From assembly GCA_036787065.1 (NCBI GenBank), contig DAIQPZ010000173.1:1-5683 (forward strand): 5,683 bases of DNA, in the 5' to 3' direction. Source of the stretch: JAJYIW01 sp036787065. Its GTDB lineage: Bacteria; Chloroflexota; Anaerolineae; Anaerolineales; Anaerolineaceae. Position 1 is the stretch's first letter. Every line of letters starts with the position of its first letter. The position numbers were made by a program, and so were the translations under genes. Shown here one piece after another: positions 1 through 5,592 of this stretch. The notes under the pieces were generated by a model. The model saw nothing but the letters and a program-made list of their open reading frames with translations. It made no database searches and was not told the origin of the DNA.

Positions 1-96
1 CATGAAATACCTTCCCCTGAAAAATTAATACCATTTTTTAGCGACTACGAAAAAGCAGAACACCAACTTTTAGAGCAATATAAAAGATGCCAGTAA
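1..96 (+). CDS. 3' end of an unidentified protein (partial)
   Basis: Reading frame 1 is open from the window edge to a TAA at 94-96 and gives the last 31 residues of a protein, ending EQYKRCQ. The tail is rich in charged and polar residues (PSPEKLIPFF, then DYEKAEHQLLEQYKRCQ) and looks like a C-terminal helix. The strongest support is position: a clear intrinsic terminator hairpin begins three bases after the stop, as expected at the end of a real gene. There is too little sequence to name a family, and no cofactor or catalytic motif is visible. The base composition is more AT-rich than in the oxidoreductase operon. Confidence 0.5.
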   Translation, partial: HEIPSPEKLIPFFSDYEKAEHQLLEQYKRCQ

Positions 97-98
97 AC

Positions 99-136
99 AA
101 AAAAGGGAGACCCTATCACTAGGATCTCCCTTTTTT
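99..136. terminator. Probable bidirectional intrinsic terminator
   Basis: AAAAAAGGGAGA (99-110) is complementary to TCTCCCTTTTTT (125-136). After a C/A mismatch (111/124) the inner arms CCTA (112-115) and TAGG (120-123) also pair, leaving a four-base loop, TCAC. The stem has a run of A on its left flank and a run of T on its right, so it can end transcription in either direction. It begins three bases after the plus-strand stop at 96 and lies just beyond the minus-strand stop at 138-140, which fits a shared terminator between two converging genes. Confidence 0.8.
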
Positions 137-137
137 A

Positions 138-296
138 TTACTTACAAGGTGTCAGTTCTTCTGGCTTGAGATAGTACAGGCTCCAGATACCTTTGCCGTC
201 AGTCCTTCTTACCGACACCACGATCTTTGTCTGTGGGTGCATATTTGCGACCCACGGAAATTGGCTGTTGCCATAAGCATAATCGAGTAAGGTTAT
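138..296 (-). pseudogene. Possible remnant of a minus-strand gene, C-terminal part
   Basis: The minus strand is open for 52 codons between a TGA (297-299) and a TAA (138-140). The translation looks protein-like: it begins ITLLDYAYGNSQFPWVANMH, continues with KIVVSVRRTDGKGIWSLYY and ends KPEELTPCK. The only ATG (240-242) would leave 34 residues and has no Shine-Dalgarno sequence. The stop at 297 is in frame with a further open stretch of basic, low-complexity character reaching about 363. The DYAYGN segment faintly recalls DDE transposases, but this is a weak resemblance and I do not assign a family. The stop falls beside the bidirectional terminator, as a real gene end would. It could equally be a chance open frame. 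Confidence 0.3.
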
Positions 297-299
297 TCA

Positions 300-429
300 G
301 TTATAAAAGTTCTGTTTTTTGACGTTTTTGCGATTTTTCGTGTCTGTTGCGCAATACTTACGCTAGCGGAAACTAAAGGTGTTAAACAGGTTAAAAAAAG
401 TTAATTGCCTGCTCCATATTTTAATAAAA
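300..429. other. AT-rich intergenic stretch without a gene
   Basis: No convincing coding frame is visible on either strand. The stretch contains two 8-base palindromes, TTGCGCAA (347-354) and CGCTAGCG (361-368), and three GTTAA copies spaced about one helical turn apart (381, 390 and 400). Its right end supplies the T-rich tail of the operon terminator on the minus strand. The composition is clearly more AT-rich than the adjacent operon. Confidence 0.5.
381..405 (+). repeat. Three direct GTTAA(A/T) repeats
   Basis: GTTAAA occurs at 381-386 and 390-395, and GTTAAT at 400-405, giving spacings of 9 and 10 bases. That places the copies on nearly the same face of the helix, as for a protein-binding array. 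The surrounding sequence is A-rich, so chance is a real alternative. No gene start lies close downstream on the plus strand. Confidence 0.35.
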
Positions 430-462
430 ATAACCGCGGGAGATAATCTTGCCCGCGGTTAT
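419..462 (-). terminator. Intrinsic terminator of the oxidoreductase operon
   Basis: On the minus strand an 11-base stem, ATAACCGCGGG (462-452) and CCCGCGGTTAT (440-430), encloses an 11-base loop. It is followed at once by the T-rich run TTTTATTAAAATA. The arms are perfectly complementary and very GC-rich at the core. The hairpin begins 17 bases beyond the stop of the gamma-subunit gene, which is the expected place for the end of the operon transcript. Confidence 0.85.
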
Positions 463-479
463 CCATAAACCGTTTCCCT

Positions 480-1049
480 TTACTGGCTGTTAAAGTTTAG
501 CGAGGGTGCGTTTTCAGCTTTATATTCCGCGCCCCGGTGTAAAGCCTGGAAGTTGAGTGGCAGCAGGCGATGGTGGCGCACGGGCAGGTGCTCCTTCAAC
601 GCCTTCTCGATCGATTCGATAGTCAGAAAGGGCAGGTTAGCCAGCAGGCCGCCCAAAAGAACCATATTGGTCATGCGCCGGTCGCCCAGACTCTCCGCAA
701 TTTCATTGCCTGGGATCAGGATTGGGTAGATATCGCGACGCATGACGGGCCGGTTAACCATCGAGCTGTTGACAATCAACACTCCACCTGGTATAACCTC
801 GTGCTCATATTTGTCCAAGGATGGCAGACTCATGGCGATGACCGCCTGGGGGTAATGCACCAGCGGCGATCCGATTTCTTCATCACTGACGATCGCCGTG
901 CAGTTGGCTGTTCCACCGCGCATTTCTGGACCATACGATGGGATCCAGGTAACTTCTTTACCTGAATCCATGCCCGCGTAGGCAATGAGCTGCCCGCCAA
1001 AAAGCACCCCTTGACCACCAAAACCGGCGATTAGAATTTCTGTTTGCAT
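480..1049 (-). CDS. 2-oxoacid:ferredoxin oxidoreductase, gamma subunit
   Basis: This 189-residue protein is the gamma subunit of a cytoplasmic four-subunit 2-oxoacid:ferredoxin oxidoreductase. In this family the gamma domain helps bind coenzyme A and packs against the alpha and beta subunits. Visible family marks are the N-terminal glycine-rich GFGGQGV (residues 9-15) and SYGPEMRGG (38-46), which are typical of KorC/VorC-type proteins, and the full length matches a stand-alone gamma subunit. The ATG at 1047-1049 is preceded by AAAGGAGT with seven bases between GGAG and the start, so the start is well supported. It is the last gene of the operon, 25 bases after the beta gene, and is followed by the terminator at 419-462. 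The substrate cannot be read from this subunit. Confidence 0.92.
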   Translation of the reverse strand: MQTEILIAGFGGQGVLFGGQLIAYAGMDSGKEVTWIPSYGPEMRGGTANCTAIVSDEEIGSPLVHYPQAVIAMSLPSLDKYEHEVIPGGVLIVNSSMVNRPVMRRDIYPILIPGNEIAESLGDRRMTNMVLLGGLLANLPFLTIESIEKALKEHLPVRHHRLLPLNFQALHRGAEYKAENAPSLNFNSQ

Positions 1050-1074
1050 GGCAAGACTCCTTTTTCTGAGGCTC

Positions 1075-1848
1075 TTATGGCTTGATTTCGGCGACCGCGG
1101 GTGACACTTTATAGTCGCCCACTGGATAATAAGGCAGCATTTTTTCTTCCAGCCAAACCAACGACTGCTGAGGAGTCATCCCCCAGTTGGTGGGACAAAT
1201 CGAGAGGAGTTCAACCATTGAAAAGCCCAGCCCACGTTGTTGGGTTTCAAAAGCGATACGCAAAGCTTTCTTGGCCATGCGGATGTTTTTGGGGTTGTGC
1301 AAGCTGCGCCTGGCGATGTAACCGGCGCCGTCCAGTTGGGATAACATTTCGGATGTGCGGATTGGAAACCCCATCAGTTCCACATCGCGGCCTAAAGGCG
1401 ATGAAGTGGTTATTTGTCCTGGCAGACTGGTGGGGGCCATCTGACCGCCCGTCATCCCGTAATTCGCATTATTGATAAAGATGACGGTGATATTTTCACC
1501 GCGCGCTGCCGCGTGGACGATTTCTGCCATGCCGATAGAAGCCAAATCACCATCGCCCTGGTAAGTGAATACAATGCGGTCAGGCAGCACCCGCTTAACC
1601 CCGGTGGCCATCGCGGGAGCGCGCCCGTGCGGCGCCTGGACGAAGTCAAAATTAAAATAGTGATATGCAAAGACAGCGCACCCTACAGAAGCTACCCCAA
1701 TGGTGTGATCGCGCACACCCATTTCATCCAGTACCTCAGCCACCAGGCGGTGCGCCACACCGTGCGTGCATCCGGGGCAGTAATGGGTGGGTATGCCGGT
1801 CAGGGTCACCGGTCGTTCGTATACTACCTGCGATTGAGCCGTTAACAT
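1075..1848 (-). CDS. 2-oxoacid:ferredoxin oxidoreductase, beta subunit (thiamine diphosphate-binding)
   Basis: This 257-residue catalytic subunit binds thiamine diphosphate and a [4Fe-4S] cluster. The thiamine diphosphate/Mg motif is intact: GDGDLASIG at 98-106 followed by NNANYGMTGG at 126-135. The expected four cluster cysteines are all present: CPGC (Cys24, Cys27), SVGC (Cys57) and SICPTNWG (Cys218). The enzyme converts a 2-oxoacid and CoA to acyl-CoA and CO2 and passes electrons to ferredoxin. Length and motif order match the KorB/VorB-partner class, and no domain is missing. The ATG at 1846-1848 lies 12 bases after the alpha-subunit stop. The only Shine-Dalgarno-like sequence, AAGGA, overlaps that stop, so translational coupling to alpha is likely. 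Sequence alone does not decide between 2-oxoglutarate and branched-chain 2-oxoacids. Confidence 0.95.
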   Translation of the reverse strand: MLTAQSQVVYERPVTLTGIPTHYCPGCTHGVAHRLVAEVLDEMGVRDHTIGVASVGCAVFAYHYFNFDFVQAPHGRAPAMATGVKRVLPDRIVFTYQGDGDLASIGMAEIVHAAARGENITVIFINNANYGMTGGQMAPTSLPGQITTSSPLGRDVELMGFPIRTSEMLSQLDGAGYIARRSLHNPKNIRMAKKALRIAFETQQRGLGFSMVELLSICPTNWGMTPQQSLVWLEEKMLPYYPVGDYKVSPAVAEIKP

Positions 1849-1860
1849 TCTAGGTTTTCC

Positions 1861-3009
1861 TTAATTCGCAGAATAAATTGCCGGATAATTGGCTGTGGTA
1901 ATCCGTTTCAACCACCGATCGCGTGGATTGCCATTAATGGTCAGGGGTCCCTTTGCCAGGCGACGGATTTCGGCCAAAATTTCATCCGGGAAAGGTACCA
2001 TCCCACCCAGGCGCCCATAAAACTCAACCGGCGTCTTGCCAGCGGTTGCCAGGCGCACGTCTTCCAGCATCTGGCCAGAATTCATCTCGACCACCAGCAT
2101 CCCCTGAACGTGGTTGGCCAGCCCGGCCAGTAAATCAGAAGGGAAGGGGGCGAGAGTTACCGGTCGCAGAAGCCCCACACGGAGCCCTTCGGCTCGCGCA
2201 GCGCGGACTGCCGATAAGGCCACCCGTCCGGCAGAACCAAACCCGATCACCACGAAATCGCTATCATCCAGGAAATATTCTTTGTAACGAACTTCTTTGG
2301 CTGAAATTTCTTGCCAGCGGGTGAGCAAGTGCAGATTTTCTATTTCCTCGTCCACTGGATCCAAATAGATTGAGCTCAGGTAACGGCGCGGACGGCCAAC
2401 CGCTCCAGTCACCGCCCATTCAGGTACGACACCTGTTCCAGGCGCCGTCACCGGGCGCATGGGGGGCATTTCTGCCGGTTCCATCATCTGCCCGATCGTG
2501 CCGTCGCTCAAAAGCACCACCAGCGAGCGGTACCTTTCAGCCAGGTCAAAAGATAAGACCGTTAAATCGATTGATTCTTGCACACTGGATGGCGCTAAAA
2601 CGATAGAATGGTAATCGCCATGACCACCGCCGTGAACCATCTGGTTGTAATCGGCTTGCGAAGGTTGGATATTGCCCAAGCCAGGGCCTCCTCGCATGAC
2701 GTCGACCAGGACTATGGGCACTTCCGTGCCAGCAATATAAGACATCCCTTCCGTCATCAAGCTGACGCCAGGACTGGATGAAGAAGTCATCACACGCACG
2801 CCTGTGCAGGCCGCGCCGTATACCATGTTAATGGCTCCCAGCTCACTTTCTGCCTGGACGAAGGCGCGCCCCAATTCGGGCATGCGCTTGGCCATCCATT
2901 CCAGAAGTTCAGTTTGCGGCGTGATAGGATAACCAAAATAGGCCTGCAAGCCAGCCCGGATTGCGGCCTCCGCGACCGCTTCATTACCTTTGAGCAGTTC
3001 TCTAGCCAT
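1861..3009 (-). CDS. vorB: 2-oxoacid:ferredoxin oxidoreductase, alpha subunit (VorB-like)
   Basis: This 382-residue protein is the alpha subunit, which carries the pyrimidine-binding domain and a second transketolase-like domain. Domain I shows KGNEAVAEAAIRAG (7-20), FGYPITPQTE (25-34), QAESE (52-56), SSSSPG (76-81), MRGGPGLG (105-112) and GGGHGDY (127-133). Domain II shows VIGFGSAGR (254-262), LRPVTLAPFP (281-290) and EMNSGQMLEDVR (308-319). The pattern is that of VorB-type 3-methyl-2-oxobutanoate:ferredoxin oxidoreductases, so branched-chain 2-oxoacids from valine, leucine or isoleucine are the likeliest substrates. Annotation of this family is loose and 2-oxoglutarate remains possible. A tail of about 30 residues follows the last conserved segment. 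The ATG at 3007-3009 has an excellent ribosome site, TAGGAGGA, which overlaps the stop of the preceding delta gene and implies coupled translation. Confidence 0.93.
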   Translation of the reverse strand: MARELLKGNEAVAEAAIRAGLQAYFGYPITPQTELLEWMAKRMPELGRAFVQAESELGAINMVYGAACTGVRVMTSSSSPGVSLMTEGMSYIAGTEVPIVLVDVMRGGPGLGNIQPSQADYNQMVHGGGHGDYHSIVLAPSSVQESIDLTVLSFDLAERYRSLVVLLSDGTIGQMMEPAEMPPMRPVTAPGTGVVPEWAVTGAVGRPRRYLSSIYLDPVDEEIENLHLLTRWQEISAKEVRYKEYFLDDSDFVVIGFGSAGRVALSAVRAARAEGLRVGLLRPVTLAPFPSDLLAGLANHVQGMLVVEMNSGQMLEDVRLATAGKTPVEFYGRLGGMVPFPDEILAEIRRLAKGPLTINGNPRDRWLKRITTANYPAIYSAN

Positions 3010-3019
3010 TCCAGTCCTC

Positions 3020-3259
3020 CTAAACGGGTATCATTACTTTAGCGGTTTCCCGATAGACTTTGATGGCGGCTTCGGGGCAAACGACGGTACACACCGCACA
3101 GCTTGTGCAGCCCTCCCCCGCCAGGTACGCTGGATGGTAGCCCTTGGCAGTGATACGTTTCTTATCCAAGGCAATTACTTTAGGCGGGCAGGCGATCACA
3201 CACAGCTCGCAACCCTTGCAGAAAAGCTCATTGACTTCTATCCATCCCTTAACGGGCAT
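3020..3259 (-). CDS. 2-oxoacid:ferredoxin oxidoreductase, delta subunit (2[4Fe-4S] ferredoxin)
   Basis: This 79-residue ferredoxin-like subunit relays electrons from the thiamine active site to external ferredoxin. It has two complete CxxCxxCxxxCP motifs: Cys14, 17, 20 and 24 with Pro25, and Cys51, 54, 57 and 61 with Pro62, enough for two [4Fe-4S] clusters. The 26 residues between the motifs (KKRITAKGYHPAYLAGEGC) include the longer basic linker usual for KorD/VorD subunits as opposed to free ferredoxins. It is the first gene of the operon. The ATG at 3257-3259 is preceded by a strong AGGAGGT (3264-3270) with four bases between, which fixes the start. The gap to the alpha gene is 10 bases. Confidence 0.93.
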   Translation of the reverse strand: MPVKGWIEVNELFCKGCELCVIACPPKVIALDKKRITAKGYHPAYLAGEGCTSCAVCTVVCPEAAIKVYRETAKVMIPV

Positions 3260-3341
3260 TCATACCTCCTGATCAAAATGGTTTTAAAGAAAAAAACCGG
3301 GTTCTTTCATATAATGAAACCACCAGGCTTTTTTCGGTTAG

Positions 3342-3379
3342 GGAATATCTTAGATATCTGACGAAGTCCGTGATATTCC
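3342..3379. promoter_or_regulatory. Inverted repeat in the operon leader
   Basis: GGAATATC (3342-3349) is complementary to GATATTCC (3372-3379). Between them lie a small GAC-GAA-GTC hairpin (3360-3368) and the palindrome AGATATCT (3352-3359). If transcription starts near 3400, the whole element would sit in the 5' leader of the delta-subunit gene. It could form an RNA structure or be a protein-binding site. It resembles no riboswitch I recognise. Confidence 0.3.
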
Positions 3380-3400
3380 GTTTATGTTTATATTATCGCT

Positions 3401-3427
3401 ATCTTAAGGCTGATCCACTAGTGTCAA
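3401..3427 (-). promoter_or_regulatory. Possible promoter of the oxidoreductase operon
   Basis: The minus strand carries a perfect -35 box, TTGACA (3427-3422), but only imperfect -10 choices: TAAGAT after a short 15-base spacer, or GATAAT after 24 bases. An inverted repeat, ATCAC-AAA-GTGAT (3430-3442), lies two bases upstream of the -35 box, where an activator could sit. The leader to the delta-subunit start would be about 140 bases. The spacing is poor, so this is a weak call. Confidence 0.3.
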
Positions 3428-3429
3428 CT

Positions 3430-3442
3430 ATCACAAAGTGAT
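3430..3442. promoter_or_regulatory. Short inverted repeat next to the -35 box
   Basis: ATCAC (3430-3434) and GTGAT (3438-3442) are inverted copies around AAA. The site lies two bases upstream of a perfect TTGACA on the minus strand. The position suits a regulator-binding site for the operon, but the arms are only five bases and match neither the CRP nor the FNR consensus in orientation. Confidence 0.25.
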
Positions 3443-3468
3443 CGTACATTAATACTTAAATCAAGGAT

Positions 3469-3509
3469 TTTGGTATGATGGCGTCCCATTGGGACGCCAT
3501 CATACCAAA
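3469..3509. repeat. Perfect 41-base palindrome (long hairpin) after the DUF362 gene
   Basis: The left arm TTGGTATGATGGCGTCCCA (3470-3488) is exactly complementary to the right arm (3490-3508), with one further T/A pair outside and a single central T at 3489. In RNA this makes a stem of about 19 pairs with a three-base loop. It begins 24 bases past the stop of the DUF362 gene. Neither strand has a T-run after the stem, so it is not a standard intrinsic terminator. It may still block RNA polymerase or protect the 3' end of the transcript, or it may be a dispersed palindromic repeat. Confidence 0.8.
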
Positions 3510-3533
3510 TAATTCTTTCTCGCGGGGCGCGTG

Positions 3534-4697
3534 TTACCTGGCAGATATGTAAGTGACCGCACCGAAAGAAAATTCTTCGACTGGCAGGACGTCGATCAGC
3601 TCGTACCGGCGTGAACCCAGCCCGAGGGCTTCACCGTATTCGACCACTTTATAGGGGTCTTTAAGTGGGCCGTGAAGCCATTGGAAGGGATGTCCATGGC
3701 GCGTGTGGACTTCCATACTGGTGGGCACATTTTCTTCAATCAGGGGATAGCGGCTGGTGACATCCAATATTGCCTGGTCGAGCGCTACGATATCATCAGA
3801 GCCGAACACGCCGGCATCGCGCAGAATCGGCATGCTGGTGAACCCAAAGCAGTCGCAAACGGGGGTCATGTGCGTTCCCAGGCTAAGATGGGTGGCTTTT
3901 CCCGGAGCAAAAGTTGAGAGGGTAACCGCGGTGCTGATCGCGCAGGCTTCCTGAAAGGCAAAAAAGTTGACCGGATCGATTTTCAGGCTGCCTGCCGGAG
4001 CTACCTTCAGGCAGCGCCCGCATTGGTTGCACTGCTCAAAATGGATGTGGATGTTGCCCGGGTCTTTCTTGTCTTCCACCAGTGCGCCAAATGGGCAGGA
4101 ATCAATGACGCGTTTAAATGTGGCCTCATCGGGGCAGCGTTCTTTGAACCAGTAAGGGTCGTAGTGATTGGTATCGTGGATCTGGCTGCGGCTTTCACCG
4201 ATCATGCAGCCCAGGGCCAGGTTTTTAAACGCCGCGCCGAAACCGCAGCTCGGATGGCCTTTGACGTGGGAAAAGTTGATCAAGAAGGAAGCGTCCTCGA
4301 TCATGCCGGCGACTTTCCATTCCTTGATGCCCTTATATGGGCGAGCATGCGTATAGCTGTAGCTGTCGCGCGGGCCAGCAGCGGGATAAACCGGGCATCC
4401 CAGCACTTCGTGGGTGTAGCCCCGGGTTTCAGCGTCGAGTGTGTCCCCGTTAATATCGGCAACGAATGGGTGGCCGCCGCCATCTTTCACTGCCTGGACC
4501 ACTTTACGGATAAAAACAGGATGGATCACCGAATAGCCAATGTTGCTGCCCGTGTGGATTTTAATCGCCACCAGTTCATCTTTGACGCGTTCTCGAATCT
4601 TCAACTGATCGATAATCAAATCGAGTTTAGCCGGTAATGTTTCCCTGGCTTCTAAACGCGCCTGGTGGGCAGAACCAAAATAAACTTTACTGCTCAT
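3534..4697 (-). CDS. DUF362 domain protein with a one-cluster ferredoxin domain
   Basis: This 387-residue protein belongs to the DUF362 family, whose biochemical role is not settled. Family marks are SHVKGH (143-148), GFGAAFKNLALGC (152-164), CDC (281-283) and GVFGSDDIVALDQAILD (297-313). A ferredoxin-like insert lies at about 188-240: SCPFGAL (Cys201) then CNQCGRCLKVAP (Cys223, 226 and 229). The usual fourth cysteine of the second motif is Ala233, and the first CxxCxxC is absent. The surviving four cysteines are the ligand set of one [4Fe-4S] cluster. The reading frame also extends to a GTG at 4706, but that codon lies inside the ribosome site GAGGTG, which is six bases before the ATG at 4697, so I choose the ATG. 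No signal peptide or membrane segment is seen. A role in electron transfer near the oxidoreductase is inference from context. Confidence 0.88.
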   Translation of the reverse strand: MSSKVYFGSAHQARLEARETLPAKLDLIIDQLKIRERVKDELVAIKIHTGSNIGYSVIHPVFIRKVVQAVKDGGGHPFVADINGDTLDAETRGYTHEVLGCPVYPAAGPRDSYSYTHARPYKGIKEWKVAGMIEDASFLINFSHVKGHPSCGFGAAFKNLALGCMIGESRSQIHDTNHYDPYWFKERCPDEATFKRVIDSCPFGALVEDKKDPGNIHIHFEQCNQCGRCLKVAPAGSLKIDPVNFFAFQEACAISTAVTLSTFAPGKATHLSLGTHMTPVCDCFGFTSMPILRDAGVFGSDDIVALDQAILDVTSRYPLIEENVPTSMEVHTRHGHPFQWLHGPLKDPYKVVEYGEALGLGSRRYELIDVLPVEEFSFGAVTYISAR

Positions 4698-4748
4698 GTC
4701 ACTCACCTCAATATTAAAGGATTCTGATTAAATAATTCTGGTGGTTAA

Positions 4749-4778
4749 ATTATACCATTCCTCAGACCGGGTTGTCCG
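4749..4778 (-). promoter_or_regulatory. Extended -10 promoter of the DUF362 gene
   Basis: On the minus strand a perfect TATAAT (4754-4749) is preceded by TGG, giving the extended -10 form TGnTATAAT. CGGACA (4778-4773) lies 18 bases upstream and matches four of six positions of TTGACA. Transcription would begin near 4742, giving a leader of about 45 bases to the ATG at 4697. The -35 region lies within the last codons of the upstream gene, so the DUF362 gene can be expressed on its own. Confidence 0.55.
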
Positions 4779-5517
4779 GTTTCTGGTTCTCCACGGCAAT
4801 TCCCAAAGATCCCCGGTTTCTTCTGACCGATCGCCGCTGGTAGACCAGGCTGTTGCCTTTCTTCCCGGCTTTCACCAGTTCGCCGGACCGCAACAGGGTA
4901 TAGGTGATCTTTCGCGCCAGGTTTTTATGGCACCTGAGGGCCGCGGCCAGTTCCGCGTTGGTGAATGGTTCAACCCATCCAAACGGGAGCAAGGCGGTAA
5001 AATCGGCCAGACTCGAGAAAAACACCCGCTCGCTCACGCTCAACAGGCGGCGGTCTATCACACTCCAATATTTTCGGGTCCAGCTTCCCTTGCCATCATT
5101 TTGCCAAACGTCTTCGCAGATAATCCACAGGACTTCAAAAGTAAAATCGGGATGCCCCAATAGGTGGGGAATGCGAATCAACTCAGTAAAAACCTCGATC
5201 AGCGCAGCGTGCTTGGGTGACCGGCGGCGGGAAATCAATTCACCCGCGGCACTCTGACGCACCACCCATTTCTCTTTGACCAGTGGGTATACCAGGTGGA
5301 CCGGATGTTTATCCAACAGGTCGGCCAGTTTGGTGCGCAAAGCGCTGAAATTGCGAGTTTGAAATTCGATCAATTGGTTGCCTCGCACCAGATCGATAAA
5401 ATAACCATCCACTTTGATTTCAGCCTGGTCGCCGGGTAGGGCATACCAGGTCTTCAATGAGGCATGCAGCGAGGTTTCTGTCAGAGTGCCAATGCTTTTG
5501 TTGGAGGAAGGGGTCAT
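4762..5517 (-). CDS. Unrecognised protein: PD-(D/E)XK-like N-terminus plus winged-helix C-terminus
   Basis: I cannot name this 251-residue soluble protein. Its N-terminus has the layout of the PD-(D/E)XK nuclease fold: Glu14 in a first helix (GTLTETSLHASLK), then two strands with Asp42 (VDGYFIDLV) and Glu51-x-Gln53 (QLIEFQTRNF), followed by a helix (SALRTKLADLL). Gln replaces the usual Lys, which some members tolerate. The middle (about 90-180) is aromatic-rich, with no motif I know. Residues 185-228 (FTNAELAAALRCHKNLARKI, then a LLRSGELVK strand and a turn) look like a winged helix for DNA binding, followed by a basic tail (RRSVRRNRGS). The ATG at 5517 has no clear Shine-Dalgarno sequence, so the start is less sure. 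It ends 55 bases before the ATG-proximal leader of the DUF362 gene. DNA cleavage or DNA-dependent regulation is inference from fold resemblance only. Confidence 0.75.
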   Translation of the reverse strand: MTPSSNKSIGTLTETSLHASLKTWYALPGDQAEIKVDGYFIDLVRGNQLIEFQTRNFSALRTKLADLLDKHPVHLVYPLVKEKWVVRQSAAGELISRRRSPKHAALIEVFTELIRIPHLLGHPDFTFEVLWIICEDVWQNDGKGSWTRKYWSVIDRRLLSVSERVFFSSLADFTALLPFGWVEPFTNAELAAALRCHKNLARKITYTLLRSGELVKAGKKGNSLVYQRRSVRRNRGSLGIAVENQKPDNPV

Positions 5518-5558
5518 AAAAGAAACTGGCTTTCGCTAAAAAAAGTCTTCACCCGCCA

Positions 5559-5587
5559 AGTATACTCAGAAATACCTCGGCCCTGAA
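5559..5587 (-). promoter_or_regulatory. Possible promoter of the 5517-4762 gene
   Basis: The minus strand has TATACT (5564-5559), five of six matches to TATAAT, with TTCAGG (5587-5582) 17 bases upstream matching only three of six -35 positions. Transcription would begin near 5551 and give a leader of about 34 bases. The -10 is good and the -35 is poor. Confidence 0.3.
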
Positions 5588-5592
5588 GGCTA

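Noticed and set aside
1414..1845. A 143-codon plus-strand open frame opposite the beta-subunit gene
   Set aside because: It overlaps a fully intact beta subunit with all cofactor residues, and no independent coding evidence is seen.
4023..4637. A 204-codon plus-strand open frame opposite the DUF362 gene
   Set aside because: It is the antisense shadow of a gene with clear family motifs on the minus strand. Its translation shows no recognisable motif.
4766..4790. Hairpin ACCGG-ACAAC-CCGGT at the end of the 5517-4762 gene, as a terminator
   Set aside because: It lies inside the last codons, has a short stem and is not followed by a T-run.
4904..5257. Plus-strand open frames (up to 140 codons from 4741) opposite the 5517-4762 gene
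   Set aside because: The minus-strand frame is longer and shows fold-like motifs, while the plus-strand translations are low-quality, with no family marks.
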